Below are positions 1-11,062 of a stretch of DNA of 64,000 bases, piece by piece (the stretch's first letter is position 1; each line of letters starts with the position of its first letter). Source of the stretch: Tricholomella constricta (taxonomy: Eukaryota > Basidiomycota > Agaricomycetes > Agaricales > Lyophyllaceae); assembly GCA_013368375.1 (NCBI GenBank), contig JAACJP010000022.1:372001-436000 (forward strand). Reading direction: 5' to 3'. Position numbers and translations under genes: made by a program. Under the pieces are notes generated by a model that saw only the letters and a program-made list of their open reading frames with translations, was not told where the DNA came from and did not search any database.

Positions 1-389
1 TCCCTGCCATCACCACTTTCAACCATACTGGGGTGGAAACTCCCCTCAACGACATCCTCACCTTCTTTCCACTACTCACAGATCTCACCCTGCACATCTA
101 CAGGACTAAATTCTACCCATCCACGCCCGACAAGCCTCACTTGAACCTCGCCATTGTGAGACTTCCTTTGTGCACATTGAGATTCGATGCCGCACCGTAC
201 ATCGATGCGATTCTGTCCTACGTTCAAGCTGGGATGCTACCGGCACTTCGCACCGTCGAAATAACGCGTTATGGGATGTACCTACCAGATGAAGACCTGC
301 CGTTCGACGAGTCCGAGGCGTTGGGAGTGGAGTTGCGCGTCCGAATTGTAGAACCGTTCAGGATGAATGGAGCTATTGAGCGTGATTAA
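1..389 (+). CDS. C-terminal part of an F-box/LRR-like protein (5' end outside window)
   Basis: The frame is open from the window edge to TAA at 387-389, so the start lies to the left. About 129 residues are visible. They contain leucine-spaced segments typical of the degenerate LRR tail of mushroom F-box proteins (LTFFPLLTDLTLHI, LPALRTVEI) and an acidic stretch before the end. No F-box is visible in this part. It precedes another F-box gene on the same strand at 1732, which fits a tandem F-box cluster. In the family the F-box recruits Skp1/Cullin ligases and the LRR binds substrate. The role here is inferred from composition and neighbour only. Confidence 0.5.
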   Translation, partial: PAITTFNHTGVETPLNDILTFFPLLTDLTLHIYRTKFYPSTPDKPHLNLAIVRLPLCTLRFDAAPYIDAILSYVQAGMLPALRTVEITRYGMYLPDEDLPFDESEALGVELRVRIVEPFRMNGAIERD

Positions 390-1731
390 AAAAATGCTTG
401 TTGCATTGAAGGTATATATATAACATGGTCATTTTCAAGTTACGTGTGTTTCATGAATCACAATTTTTATGAGTGTAGTTCGCGACGCAGCGGCGCAGCA
501 GTGCAGATCGCGAAGGCGCCACAGCTTGCGGTGATGTGTTGAGGATATTACGGCTCTATCCGAGTCGCTGTCCGTTTGGATCGAAACATCGTCTCTTGAA
601 GATCAAGCACAAGTAATGAATGTAAAATTGAAAATATGGCCAGCCCCAAACGATGAATATGATTCAATTGGAATGCCCACTTGCCATGAAATTGATTGTC
701 GAGGAGGCCGGCCCGGGGCCAGTTGACGAATGTACACGCCACGTGGCTCGTTAATCTAATCCTGTTCCAATCACCACTGGCGTTGAACAGTATCTCCAAC
801 TTACGAGTTTCCATCCGTTATTCGCCGCTTTGCATTCCAAGCTGGAGCACATGTCTAAGCCCACGACAGAGGCTTCTGTAGACATTCATAAACTTGATGG
901 CACAAGGTATTGTTTACTTGACGGCCCATTGCGATTTTCGTAGACATTGGTGCGTGTTTCAACGCTTCATGAGAAGATGAGACTGACCGGGACGTGTTGT
1001 CGTGTCACGAGATGTCAACAACGATATTACGCCTGTTACAATCTCGCCCTTTAAAGCGATGCACCCGGCCATTCGGGCCTCTTAGACGTTCCCCACCGGC
1101 GTCGCGGGATAGGTATCCACCAACGATCCTTGACGACTCACTCCGTGTACTTCAATGGCATCACAATAGGCAGAGCGAGAGTCTAACTATACAGGCTGAT
1201 AAGTGCGCACTGGTTCCGATCGGCACCAGAGAAAAGACGGGTACAGTTATCTCCCTCTGCGGCTCATGGTTGGGGCTCAAAATTGGATGCGAATTTCTGG
1301 CGAATCGGTCAAATGGTACAACATGTGTTCGTGTTCAGCCTAAGGTTGCTTCTCAGAACCACATTCTTCTATTGAAATCATACCGGGCCGCTTGGTTTCC
1401 CAGAGCAAGTGCGCCCATGTCACTGCAAATGAGATTTCTTCTGCTGCTTTCTTCTGAAACTTCGGAGGTTTCTGCTTCTCATCGATATACATATAAACCA
1501 TGCATCATGGCTAATCTGGACCGCCCAAGCATTCTCTTTTACAATGGTACGTTGATGCTTATCTTGAAGACCATCTTTCAACCTCCTATCTTCTCTCTAG
1601 CGAGGTTTTCTGATTGTTGCAGCTGCATTCGTTGGACCTAGTCTCTGGAAAAATAAGGAGGTGAGTCCGACAAAAAAAGGAGAGACAACTGGTGTCTCGG
1701 AATATCCACGTTGATCCCCCACAGCTTCACC
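390..1731. other. Intergenic stretch, no convincing gene
   Basis: 1.3 kb between the two F-box genes. It has a TATA-like run (tatatatataa near 412-423) just after the first stop. The only frame over 200 codons (about 1012-1641, plus strand) has atypical composition, no recognisable motif and no homologous neighbour. A minus-strand frame at 548-814 is equally unsupported. Multi-exon coding cannot be excluded. Confidence 0.4.
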
Positions 1732-2597
1732 ATGAACTTCCCTCTCGAAATCTACCACGCCATCGTCCGCGAAGCAACACGCGTGCCTGAGGCATTCAAT
1801 ACATCTGTCTCCGTCATTCGCGAGGATCGCGAAGTTGTTTTACAGCTCATACATGAGTCGATGCTGACGAAAACGGCTCTCTCTCTGGTATCCAAGACAT
1901 TTCGCGACATCACAGAACCGTATCTGTATGAAATAGTAATCTTCCTCAACTTTGATCACGTACCGACCCTCCTTAAACTATTTCGATCCACCCCTCCTGG
2001 CAGTCACACACCTCTTGGACATAGCCGTCGCCTCGATTTTTACCTCGGTCTTGGTGGTGAACCTTATCCCGATTGGGCCTGGGATGAAGGGGCTCACACA
2101 CTATGGGGTCTCGTTCCAGCATGTCCTCGATTGGAAATCTTGATTTGTCGCGCAGTGTTCGTGGGCGCGCGGAGATTCCCAGAATACCCACATATCACTC
2201 ACAAATCGCTATGGAAGACGATCGCACAGTGCTGGGCAGGGACACTCCGTCGCTTCGAGCTCTATGGGTTTCACATCCGCATGGACTTTTTCGAATTGAT
2301 GCTTCGATACTTTTCCAAGCTCGAAGTTTGTCATATCACTCACCTCGTAGCCTTTAAAGAAGCTGCAAAGGATGGAGAATCCAGTGAGGGCGAGGATATG
2401 GATGTTTTTGACGACGAAGAGCCTAAGGCTACCTTGAGTGGTTTCCCCCGCATATGGGGGCAGGACGTGGCAGCGTCACTCGCGGCCGACCGTGCTGACT
2501 CGGAAGGACCGTCTGGATGGTTCGACACAGACACCGTCGCAGAATTTGCAGAGGCAAAACGCAGTGCATCATGGCCTCCATTCAATGGCACGGCGCC
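1732..2597 (+). pseudogene. F-box protein gene truncated by LINE insertion
   Basis: The ATG at 1732 starts MNFPLEIYHAIVREA, a typical fungal F-box-like opening (xLPxEIxxxI). Then follow TALSLVSKTFRDITEPYLYE (the 'S..CK.FR..A.P.LY' part of the motif) and LRR-like segments such as LVPACPRLEILICR and YFSKLEVCHITHL. After about 288 residues the frame runs into a 20-nt T run, which is the poly-A tail of a minus-strand LINE. The natural C-terminus is therefore lost or displaced beyond the window. An acidic insert (SSEGEDMDVFDDEEP) precedes the break. A start at TTG 1711 is possible on frame alone but 1732 is the first ATG. Likely a host gene knocked out by transposition. Confidence 0.6.
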
Positions 2598-2988
2598 TTT
2601 TTTTTTTTTTTTTTTTTAAATCCCTGTTTATTGACCGCTGAGCGAAAGCTCATGTCGGTCCTTACAATACTATGTACATAATAAGGAGCCCCTTTGCCCC
2701 TTAGTCCTGCACCTGCTGAGGTAGTGAATGCGCGAATTGACGGGCCATCCTCGATGCCCCCCAACTGCCCAGGGCCCCGTGGCCCTGTTTTAGACACCTC
2801 CCTCTGACTTGTGAGGTGTACCGTTTCTAGTCCCACTTGTGTGTTTCCGGTGTAGCGTGGGTCGGCTGGCAATGTGCTCGGCCCCCGAAGGGGACGTTCA
2901 CGAGAAGGCGGACCGCCGAAACGGTAGCTAACAGGAGAGAAGTTAGTAAGTAATTCCCTGGCAGGTCAAGTGACCCCCATTCCGGGAC
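2598..2988 (-). mobile_element. LINE 3' end: poly-A tail and 3' UTR
   Basis: T20 at 2598-2617 on the plus strand is a poly-A tail on the minus strand, followed (reading minus) by about 370 bp of non-coding sequence up to position 2988, where LTR element A begins. The LINE resumes on the other side of A at 29791 with the C-terminal coding end. The target duplication of the LINE itself cannot be checked because its 5' end is not in the window. Confidence 0.7.
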
Positions 2989-3214
2989 TGTAAGGGCGCT
3001 TACAATCTAATCCGCTAATCTGATCTAATCGTATCTTATCGATACGATTATGTTATTGTTTGGCAACACCGTCTGGTGTTGCCTATTTAATCAACTACAT
3101 TACATAATTAAATAGTAGACCTTGTAACATCACCTACACGTAGCAAATAGACGACTAGTCAAGCTTACGTGCAGCGTGAACAGCAAGGTCGCCCAACCCT
3201 GTAACTCCGTTACA
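2989..3214 (+). repeat. Element A 5' LTR
   Basis: Begins TGTAAGGGCGCTTACA (imperfect inverted repeat) and ends TGTAACTCCGTTACA, a terminal hairpin. An internal hairpin GGCAACACC-gtct-GGTGTTGCC follows an AT-rich run. The next bases are T7 and a 5-bp hairpin AAGCT-acct-AGCTT (3222-3235). Elements B and E carry the same arrangement with different bases. No tRNA-type TGG primer site is seen directly after the LTR. Confidence 0.9.
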
Positions 3215-3321
3215 TTTTTTTAAGCTACCTAGCTTTTTTACTGCTGCGTACCCACGCAGTCACCTCAAATTCAAAACTCTATTTCCAACATCAAAAAAGA
3301 ACCCACACACCCCGAGACCCG

Positions 3322-4920
3322 ATGACATCGAACTCCACAACCGGAAAGGACCGAACTCCGGACCACGAGGATGCGCTCACAGCGCATCCTCCATCACAAC
3401 TTCCACTGGACCCAGTGGAAGTCGGATTGGTAGCTGGTGGCCAAAGTCCACCAGCTCAGAATACCTTAGGATTGGAACCCGAGGAATCCCGGCCAAACTC
3501 GCGCAGCAATGTGCCTGGGAATTTGGCCGACGAACTGGCCAGGTCACAACGACCTGGCTCGACATCCGCAAGATGGCCAGAAAGTCGTCTTTCAAGCCGG
3601 TCGCGCGGGGTGATTACCCCGAACATCGTGAAAGTCGAGTCGGACCAAGACAACTTATCCGACCCCGACGAAGTCATCGACAGAGGATTGCTCGCATTGC
3701 GAGTAAAGAGACTCTGGGACACGACCGATGTCCTTAGTGAGTATCGGCGAAGACGACTGGAAGGACGAGCAGACCGTCTCGTCCTACGCTCAACCGGCGC
3801 AGCGACGGTTGGAGAACTTGGCGCTGAAGATTACGCCAACCGGTATATTGAGGCATTATCCGTAGTAGTTACGGAATATAGAAAGAAGTACCCTAAGGGA
3901 ACTTCGAATTCAGCGTTCAGCTCGATCGCCGGGACACCCGTTACTAAGAGTGTCCCACTTGACAAAGGGAAAGGTCGCGAGATCGACCTCTTTACGCCTC
4001 AAGCAATCGCCTCGGGCTCGAATCAGCCCCTTGATGCAGCGGATTTAGCAATATCGGTGCTGCACCAGGCGCGCCAGGAAGGAGAATCCGACGACGATTA
4101 TCGTCGTTGAGCAGCTGCTGCGAAGCGCGAAAGAATGACCCTTGAGGGGCATTTCGCGCAACCACAGGGGTCCAAAGGAGCCCTGACTAGTGAAGCTACA
4201 CTAGATCCACCCACTGTGCGTAATGGAGCAATCGCGCAGGCAGCTGGCAATGAAAGTGCGCCAGCTATTCAAGTTCCTAAGGAAGCAAGGGATGACCGGA
4301 CTCCGTTGGCAAAGGAGTGGGGCACGCGGGTCGTATATCAGCGGTTGAGAAACGCTGATCTGTCGAAGAGCAAGTTCACGAAATATGACGACCAAGGAGT
4401 CGTCTTCGAGGGACGTATGCCCGTCGACGAGATGGCGAGGCAATGGGCCTCGCAAACTCAGGGCTCAGAAGTTGGAATGAGAACTGGGACCGTCGGAGGA
4501 AATCCTACGACGGCGACGGCTAATGGCCGTCAGGACATGCGGGTTCGTATTAACGAACCCTCTGCATCAGCGCAGCCTCGAGCTCAGACTCGAGGTTACT
4601 CAATGCCTGCACCGATCCGCAGGAGTCAATCTATTGCGGACGGAATTCATGCTGCAGGAGAGCAGCATAAGATGAAGATGCACGAACGGTTGCATAATCT
4701 CATACACGAGCGGTTGTCGGTACGACTATCGCTACCTGACGGGATGAAGTCCCGTCGTGCGGACGCAAAGTCCGTAGGCACTTATAGCGGAAGTGCGAAG
4801 TTCGGCGACCTGGAAGAATGGTTGTCGAGCCTGGTCGTTATGTTGGCTGTGAGCCAGTTTGGAGGAGCAGAACGCGACCAAGAGCGCGTTCTGATAACAT
4901 CCGAGTTCCTTGACGGTGAA
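3322..4920 (+). pseudogene. Element A gag, first part
   Basis: The ATG at 3322 opens a 533-codon segment that continues in frame at 20664 once element B is removed (GTGAA duplicated). A TGA at 4108-4110 interrupts it. That T lies opposite a G in an otherwise perfect stem (4089-4109), so it was probably C (CGA to TGA). Near codons 125-195 there is a WDTTDVLSEYRRRRLE segment followed by YANRYIEAL...YRKKYPKG. Two homologous copies of this block occur in element B. Later comes the capsid-like region (GDLEEWLSSLVVML..QFGGAERDQERVL). The product would be a structural Gag of virus-like particles. Confidence 0.75.
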
Positions 4921-5115
4921 TGTAAGGACGCAGGTCCATACTGGTCACCTGTGTTGGCATTGTTTGGCAACGCCTTCGGCGTTGCCTATATCTATTGTTT
5001 ATGTCTATTATTTTAAGTAGATCTTCGCAACTTCATGTACAACTAGCAGAAAAATGACATCTGGTCAAGCTCGGTTGTAGTGTGAAACGCGAGGTCGTCC
5101 TGTAGCACCGCTACA
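4921..5115 (+). repeat. Element B 5' LTR
   Basis: TGTAAGGACG... to ...TGTAGCACCGCTACA. The internal hairpin GGCAACGCC-ttc-GGCGTTGCC matches the position of the A hairpin but with compensatory changes. It is followed by T7 and hairpin GAGCT-atcc-AGCTC (5123-5136). Confidence 0.9.
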
Positions 5116-5235
5116 TTTTTTTGAGCTATCCAGCTCTACTGCTATATCCAGCTATATCCCGCTATATCCCGCTATACTGCTTCTTTTCTTATTCTGGCCA
5201 ATCAAACCCCTTTTGGCCAACACCGACATCTTGAT

Positions 5236-5884
5236 ATGACATCGAGAACCACCCAGGACTATGCGACACGCGGATGGACACACGAGGCCGCGGACACGCG
5301 GCCACGTCACTCGTCGGAACCGCAGTTTGCGGCTCCGAGAGACGTTTCGATGCTCGAAGCATCGAAATTGATGCCACGTCACACGGCAGAAGCGCCGGTG
5401 GCGGTTCCCTCGAGCAAACTCGAGCCCTTCCTATGGAACGGCACAGGCGACTATTCGTCGCCTGTGCACGAAGATTGGATCGAGCTCGCCCTTCTACGGC
5501 GCGAGCTCCAGTTCTTTTGGTCGGCTACTGGGCTAACCGACGAAATTCAGCGACGCAGGCTTGAAGCCTGCGCCGAAAACGATGTATCTGAATACTATGG
5601 ACGAATACACATTGATGTAGGACATACACAGTACCTACAACGATACACGGATGCGCTACGCGCACGCTATCGCGAATGGTGCGGTCGAGGAACCGCACCG
5701 ACTATAAGCACTACACCTTTCACTTGGGAGGTGAAAATCGAAGCATTCTGGGCGACGACTGACGTCCAGAGTCAGTACCGGCGTCGGAGGCTGATAGAGG
5801 CCACCGAGAAGATATACCGGAAGTACGGTGCCCCATATTGGCACCATACGGAGGTCGGCGACTCGTACGCCGACAAAACTATAA
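5236..5884 (+). CDS. Element B ORF, segment 1 (Gag-like, duplicated domain)
   Basis: First 216 codons of a 953-residue product, starting at ATG 5236. Segments 5236-5884, 10389-11062 and 17460-18998 join in phase after removal of F (TSD ACTATAA) and C (TSD ATACT); the sum is 2862 nt. The segment holds one full copy and most of a second copy of a roughly 65-residue block: FFWSATGLTDEIQRRRLE...YLQRYTDALRARYREW, then FWATTDVQSQYRRRRL...GDSYADKTI, which continues with NMLRGIVELYRKRRPK in segment 2. Element A Gag carries one copy. It may be a Gag assembly or RNA-binding domain; that is inference. The coding DNA is packed with perfect inverted repeats, for example an 11-bp stem at 5441-5467. Confidence 0.65.
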
Positions 5885-6109
5885 CACATACAGGCACTAC
5901 AATGTAGCGTGTCCTACGGTCCAGCGGGCCTATACATTGTAGCGTACTTGACGGCACCAGCGGGGCCGCTGGAGCACCAGCGGGGCTCCTACATGTAGCC
6001 GTCTGGCACGGTGCCAGCGGGACCTCTACATGTAGTCATCTGGCACAGTACCAGCGGGCCCGCTGGTGCTGCAGCGGGCCTATATGATGCTGTTGGGGGC
6101 AGTGGGGTG

Positions 6110-7215
6110 GTGGCTTGCGGGGCACTACCACGTCTGCGGACCTCCGCGGGTCGTTGCCTATGGGGCACACCCAGCACTGCAGGGGGCCAATATGGTGCTG
6201 TTGGGGGCAGCAGGATGGGGCTAGCGGGGCACCACCCATGTCCGCGGACGTCCGCGGGTCGTTGTCTGTAGAACACACCCAGCACTGCAGTGGGGGCAGC
6301 GGGGTGGGGCTAGCGGGGCACCACCCACGTCCGCGGACCTCCGCGGGTCGTTGTCTATGGGGAACACCCGGGACTGTGGTGGGGCAGCGGGGTGGGGCTA
6401 GCAGGATGTCCGCGGACCTCCGCGGGTCATTGTCTATGGGAAACACCCAGCACTGTGGTGGGGGCAGCGGGGTGGGGCTAGTGGAGCACTACCCACGTCC
6501 GCGGACGTCCGCGGGTCATTGTGAGACAACGACCCAGCACTGCATTGGGGGCAGCTGGGTGGTGCCCTGCTAGCCCCACCCACGTCCGCGGGTCGTTGTC
6601 TATGGGGAACACCCAGCACTGTGGTGGGGGCAGCGGGGTGGGGCTAGTGGAGCACTACCCACGTCCGCGGACCTCTGCAGGTTGTTGTCTGTAGAACTCA
6701 CCCAGCACTGCGGTGGGGGCAGCAGGATGGGGCTAGCGGGGCACCACCCATGTCCGCGGATGTCCGTGGGTCATTGTCTGTAGAACACACCCAGCACTGC
6801 AGTGGGGGCAGCAGGGTGGGGCTAGCGGGGCACCACCACCCACGTCCGCGGACGTCCGCGGGTCGTTGTCTGTAGAACACACCCAGCACTGCAGTGGGGG
6901 CAGCGGGGTGGGGCTAGCGGGGCACCACCCACGTCCGCGGACCTCCGCGGGTCGTTGTCTGTAGAACACACCCAGCACTGCAGTGGGGCAGCGGGGTGGG
7001 GCTAGCGGGGCACCACCCACGTCCGCGGACCTCCGCGGGTCGTTGTCTGTAGAACACACCCAGCACTGCAGTGGGGCAGCGGGGTGGGGCTAGTGGGGCA
7101 CCACCCACGTCCGCGGACCTCCGCGGGTCGTTGTCTATGGGGCACACCCAGCACTGTGGTGGGGCTAGTGGAGCACTACCCACGTCCGCGGACCTCCGCG
7201 GGTCCCAGCACTGCA
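6110..7215 (+). repeat. Left arm of F: about 13 tandem units of ~88 bp
   Basis: Each unit has a palindromic core (GTCCGCGGACCTCCGCGGGTC or GTCCGCGGACGTCCGCGGG variants), then TTGTCTRTRGRRCACACCCAGCACTG and a G-rich stretch (GGGGGCAGCGGGGTGGGG, then CTAGCGGGG) that meets the canonical four-tract G-quadruplex pattern. Some units are shortened by 1-20 bp. Confidence 0.8.
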
Positions 7216-8780
7216 GTGGGCCTATATGGTGCAGTAGGGGGCTGCAGAACAGGGGCTGTTACACCCCTCCGCAGACTTGCAGCGGGGCACACTACATATA
7301 TCATATCCAATGTACAAACATGTCATCTACATGCAGCCATCTGGCACAGTGTTAGCAAGCCCGCTGGGGCTGCAGTCGGTATATGGTACTGTACTGTGGA
7401 AGGCTGCACAACGTGCAGTAGAGCACACTATATGTAGCATGTCCCTTGCAGGCGTTACTCATGTGCCACCTCCGCGGAGCTGCAAGTTACAGTGGAGCAC
7501 AAAATGAAGAAAGAAGGAATAATACTCCTTGAAAGATGGAATCGGATGTCTTTGATCATGGTCCTATTGGGCAGTTCGGACACCAGCCTTGCCAGGAAAA
7601 TATAATTTGAGTATGGTTAAAGACAAGGAGCAGGGCTGTTATGCCACCTCCGCGGAGTTGCTGTGGAGCACCAAATGAAGAAAGAAGGAATAATACTCCA
7701 TGAAAGATGGAACCGGGTATCTTTGATCATGGTCCTATTGGGCTGTTCAGACACCAGCCTTGCCAGGAAAATAGAATTTGAGTACCGTTAAAGACATGGA
7801 GCAGGGGCTGTTATGCAGCTCCATGGAGTTGCAGTGGAGCACACTACATGTAGCATGTCCAATGTACGTCTGCTCACCTCCATGGATTGTTGTCTGTGGC
7901 ACACCTGGTGTTGCAGTGGGCCTATACAGTGCTAGGGGCCCATGGAGCGGAGATCTGTAACACCTCCCTCCATAGAGTAGCAGCAGAGCACACTACATGT
8001 AGCATGTCCAACATTTTTACTGGTATACAACCTCAACAGTATCATCATCAAATCCTGTCTGGATGTTATGCTTTAATTCAACCATGGGCCTACAGAGAAG
8101 GCTACACTTAAACCTGGAACTCTACTATAACTGTCATGTAGAGTTAACAAAGCCTGTATCAAGGGAGTGTTGTGTACTGAGTATGACCTTTGTGTTCCTT
8201 AGTTTTTCGATTGCAGGAGGCAGGAGGGCTGCAACAGCTGAAGGGCTGCAACAGCTGTCTCTAGCTCAACATTGACAATGCTGTGCATAAAGAGTACATT
8301 ATATCTCAGTAGCAGAGCGTAAAGCTCAATATGAGAGATGGTTCTGTACCATGCACTCTACCAGGGCTGAAGATTACATCAATACAATTCAATTCTATTA
8401 CAGGGCATGGAAACCTGCAGGTCTTGCATACTGGTTACGCCACATTGCAGAAATTACTGAAGTCCGTGGACATGCCAAATGTCATATACCTGCTCTGTAA
8501 TGTGATGTCGGTATTTGACAATTTGACAATTCCATTATAGAAATTGTGTAACAGCACCTGCTCCACGGCCTACTGCAAGTCCGTGATGTAACAGCACCTG
8601 CTCTGCAGCCTCCTACAATGGTACTGTAGGTGTACTGCAGTCCCAGCGGGCTTGCTAACACTGTGCCAGATGGCTGCACAGAGATGATGTGCTCGTACAT
8701 TGGATATGATATATGTAGTGTGCTCCGCTGCAAGTCTGCGGAGGGGTGTAACAGCCCCTGTTCTGCAGCCCCCTACTGCA
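7216..8780. repeat. Central part of F: inverted sub-repeats and a ~171-bp tandem duplication
   Basis: 7240-7400 and 8600-8760 are inverted copies (both contain the segment with CTGTTACACCCCTCCGCAGA and a block around TGGCACAGTGTTAGCAAGCCCGCTGG). Between them, two copies of a segment containing ATGAAGAAAGAAGGAATAATACTCC start at 7504 and 7675 (period 171 bp). No convincing coding sequence. Confidence 0.6.
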
Positions 8781-8799
8781 CCATATAGGCCCACTGTAG

Positions 8800-10140
8800 T
8801 GCTGGGACCCGCGGAGGTCCGCGGACGTGGGTAGTGCTCCACTAGCCCCACCAAGTGCTGGGTGTGCCCCACAGACAACGACCCACTGCGGAGGTCCGCG
8901 GACGTGGGTGGTGCTCCACTAGCCCCACCCCACTGCCCCCACCATAGTGCTGGGTGTGCCCATAGACAATGACCCGCGGAGGTCCGCGGACATGGGTGGT
9001 GCCCCGCTAGCCCCACCCTGCTGCCCCCACTGCAGTGCTGGGTGTGTTCTACAGACAATGACCCGCGGACATCCGCGGACGTGGGTGGTGCCCCGCTAGC
9101 CCCACCCTGCTGCCCCCACTGCAGTGCTGGGTGTGTTCTACAGACAATGACCCGCGGACATCCGCGGACATGGGTGGTGCCCCGCTAGCCCCATCCTGCT
9201 GCCCCCACCGCAGTGCTGGGTGAGTTCTACAGACAACAACCTGCGGACGTGGGTGGTGCCCCGCTAGCCCCATCCTGCTGCCCCCACCGCAGTGCTGGGT
9301 GTGTTCTACAGACAATGACCCGCGGAGGTCCGCGGACGTGGGTGGTGCCCCACTAGCCCCACCCCGCTGCCCCCAACGCAGTGCTGGGTGTGTTCTACAG
9401 ACAACGACCCGCGGACGTCCGCGGACATGGGTAGTGCTCCACTAGCCCCACCCCGCTGCCCCCACCACAGTGCTGGGTGTTTCCCATAGACAACAACCCG
9501 CGGAGGTCCGCGGACATCCTGCTAGCCCCACCCCGCTGCCCCACCACAGTGCTGGGTGTTCCCCATAGACAACAACCCGCGGAGGTCTGCGGACGTCCCG
9601 CTAGCCCCACCCCGCTGCCCCCACTGCAGTGCTGGGTGTGCCCCACAGACAACGACCCGCCGCGGAGGTCCGCGGACGTGGGTGGTGCCCCGCTAGCCCC
9701 ACCCTGCTGCCCCCACCACAGTGCTGGGTGTTCCCCATAGACAACAACCCGCGGAGGTCTGCGGACGTCCCGCTAGCCCCACCCCGCTGCCCCCACTGCA
9801 GTGCTGGGTGTGCCCCACAGACAACGACCCGCCGCGGAGGTCCGCGGACGTGGGTGGTGCCCCGCTAGCCCCACCCTGCTGCCCCCACTGCAGTGCTGGG
9901 TGTGTTCTACAGACAACGACCCGCGGAGGTCCGCGGACGTGGGTGGTGCCCCGCTAGCCCCACCCTGCTGCCCCCACTGCAGTGCTGGGTGTGTTCTACA
10001 GACAACGACCCGCGGACGTCCGCGGACGTAGGTGGTGCCCCGCTAGCCCCATCCTGCTGCCCCCAACAGCACCATATTGGCCCCCTGCAGTGCTGGGTGT
10101 GCCCCATAGGCAACGACCCGCGGAGGTCCGCAGACGCGGT
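8800..10140 (-). repeat. Right arm of F: about 15-16 tandem units, inverted relative to the left arm
   Basis: Same unit as the left arm in reverse orientation: CCGCGGAGGTCCGCGGACGTGG, then a C-rich stretch (CCCCGCTAGCCCCACCCCGC, then TGCCCCC). The C-rich strand is the plus strand here, so quadruplex-type runs lie on the minus strand. The two arms could pair over more than 1 kb in single-stranded form. Confidence 0.8.
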
Positions 10141-10388
10141 AGTGCCCGCAAGCCACCACCCCACTGCCCCCAACAGCATCATATAGGCCCGCTGCAGCAC
10201 CAGCGGGCCCGCTGGTACTGTGCCAGACGACTACATGTAGAGGTCCCGCTGGCACCGTGCCAGACGGCTACATGTAGGAGCCCCGCTGGCGCTCCAGCGG
10301 CCCCGCTGGTGCCGTCAAGTACGCTACAATGTATAGGCCCGCTGGACCGTAGGACACGCTACATTGTAATGCCCCTACCTGACTATAA

Positions 10389-11062
10389 ACATGCTTCGTG
10401 GGATCGTAGAACTCTACAGGAAGCGGCGTCCGAAGGACGCAAAACTAGGGATATCGCAATCGTGCGATGCAAGTACGATGGTGCAGCAGGCGCCATCGCC
10501 AATAAAGTCGACGAGACCATCAACTGATGGTCTTAAAAGCGAACGTTCGGACGGCTTGAGTGCCGCCCCCTTCAAATCGATCGTGAAGCGATCCGAAAGA
10601 CGCGAGAGCAATGGTCTCGCATCGGTGAACGTCACATATAGTGGCGGACACGACGACCGCAACTGGCGAGCACCGTCGCCGACGCACGAGCAAAATCTGC
10701 GACGGAGGTCACAGCCCAGGCAGGAGGCCCTCCAATCGGGCAACGTAGAGGGTATCGTCGAGCATCGGAGGATGCTCAGGGAGGCACGAACTGAGGAGAA
10801 CGTCGTATCCGAACGACGTTCTGGTGGAGGGGAGAGGTACCAGAGCAGTAGCCGCCACCCCACAAACGAGACGATGAAGGAAACGTCGCAGAGCGACGTT
10901 TTACGAACGAGGTTGCCCAGTAAAGGCGCAACACCCGCTGGCGAGAGAAGCGCCAGTGACACGATGTCGGAGGGGTCGAAGGTACGACCTCCGAACGTTG
11001 AGATGCATCGGGAGGGCGCAAGGAACGAGTACCGACGGAGTATGGTCCAGATAGACCATACT
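10389..11062 (+). CDS. Element B ORF, segment 2
   Basis: Completes the second copy of the duplicated block (MLRGIVELYRKRRPKDAK). It continues as a polar, Ser/Arg-rich, probably disordered stretch (SERSDGLSAAPFKSIVKRSERRES, then ERYQSSSRHPTNETMKE). It ends in phase at the ATACT duplication where chromovirus C entered; beyond that point the apparent frame runs into the C LTR and is not real. No known catalytic motif. Basic, disordered character would suit nucleic-acid binding, but this is only inference. Confidence 0.6.

Larger units (their letters stand above)
5885..10381. mobile_element. Element F: foldback-type transposon with G-rich tandem-repeat arms
   Basis: 4.5 kb, flanked by ACTATAA (5878-5884 and 10382-10388). 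Removing the element and one copy of the repeat restores the B reading frame (DKTI|NMLRGI). The ends are inverted repeats: left CACATACAGGCACTACAATG, right (complement) CAGGTAGGGGCATTACAATG, continuing with TAGCGTGTCCTACGG and long inverted arms to about 7400 and 8620. No transposase frame is visible; frames over 60 codons in the arms are repeat artefacts rich in Arg, Pro, Gly and Cys. Probably non-autonomous; the superfamily is undetermined. Confidence 0.8.

Noticed and set aside
994..1641. 215-codon frame between the F-box genes
   Set aside because: No motif, atypical composition, no start context, no partner; not supported as a gene.
3215..3240. tRNA or self primer site for element A (and B, E)
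   Set aside because: No TGG-type start after the LTR, and no complement of the T-run/AAGCT sequence found in the LTRs; priming mode left open.
6000..10500. Many Arg/Pro/Cys-rich frames and CRISPR-like regular spacing
   Set aside because: The frames repeat with the ~88-bp unit and occur in every orientation. Units are contiguous tandem repeats without unique spacers, so this is not a CRISPR array.
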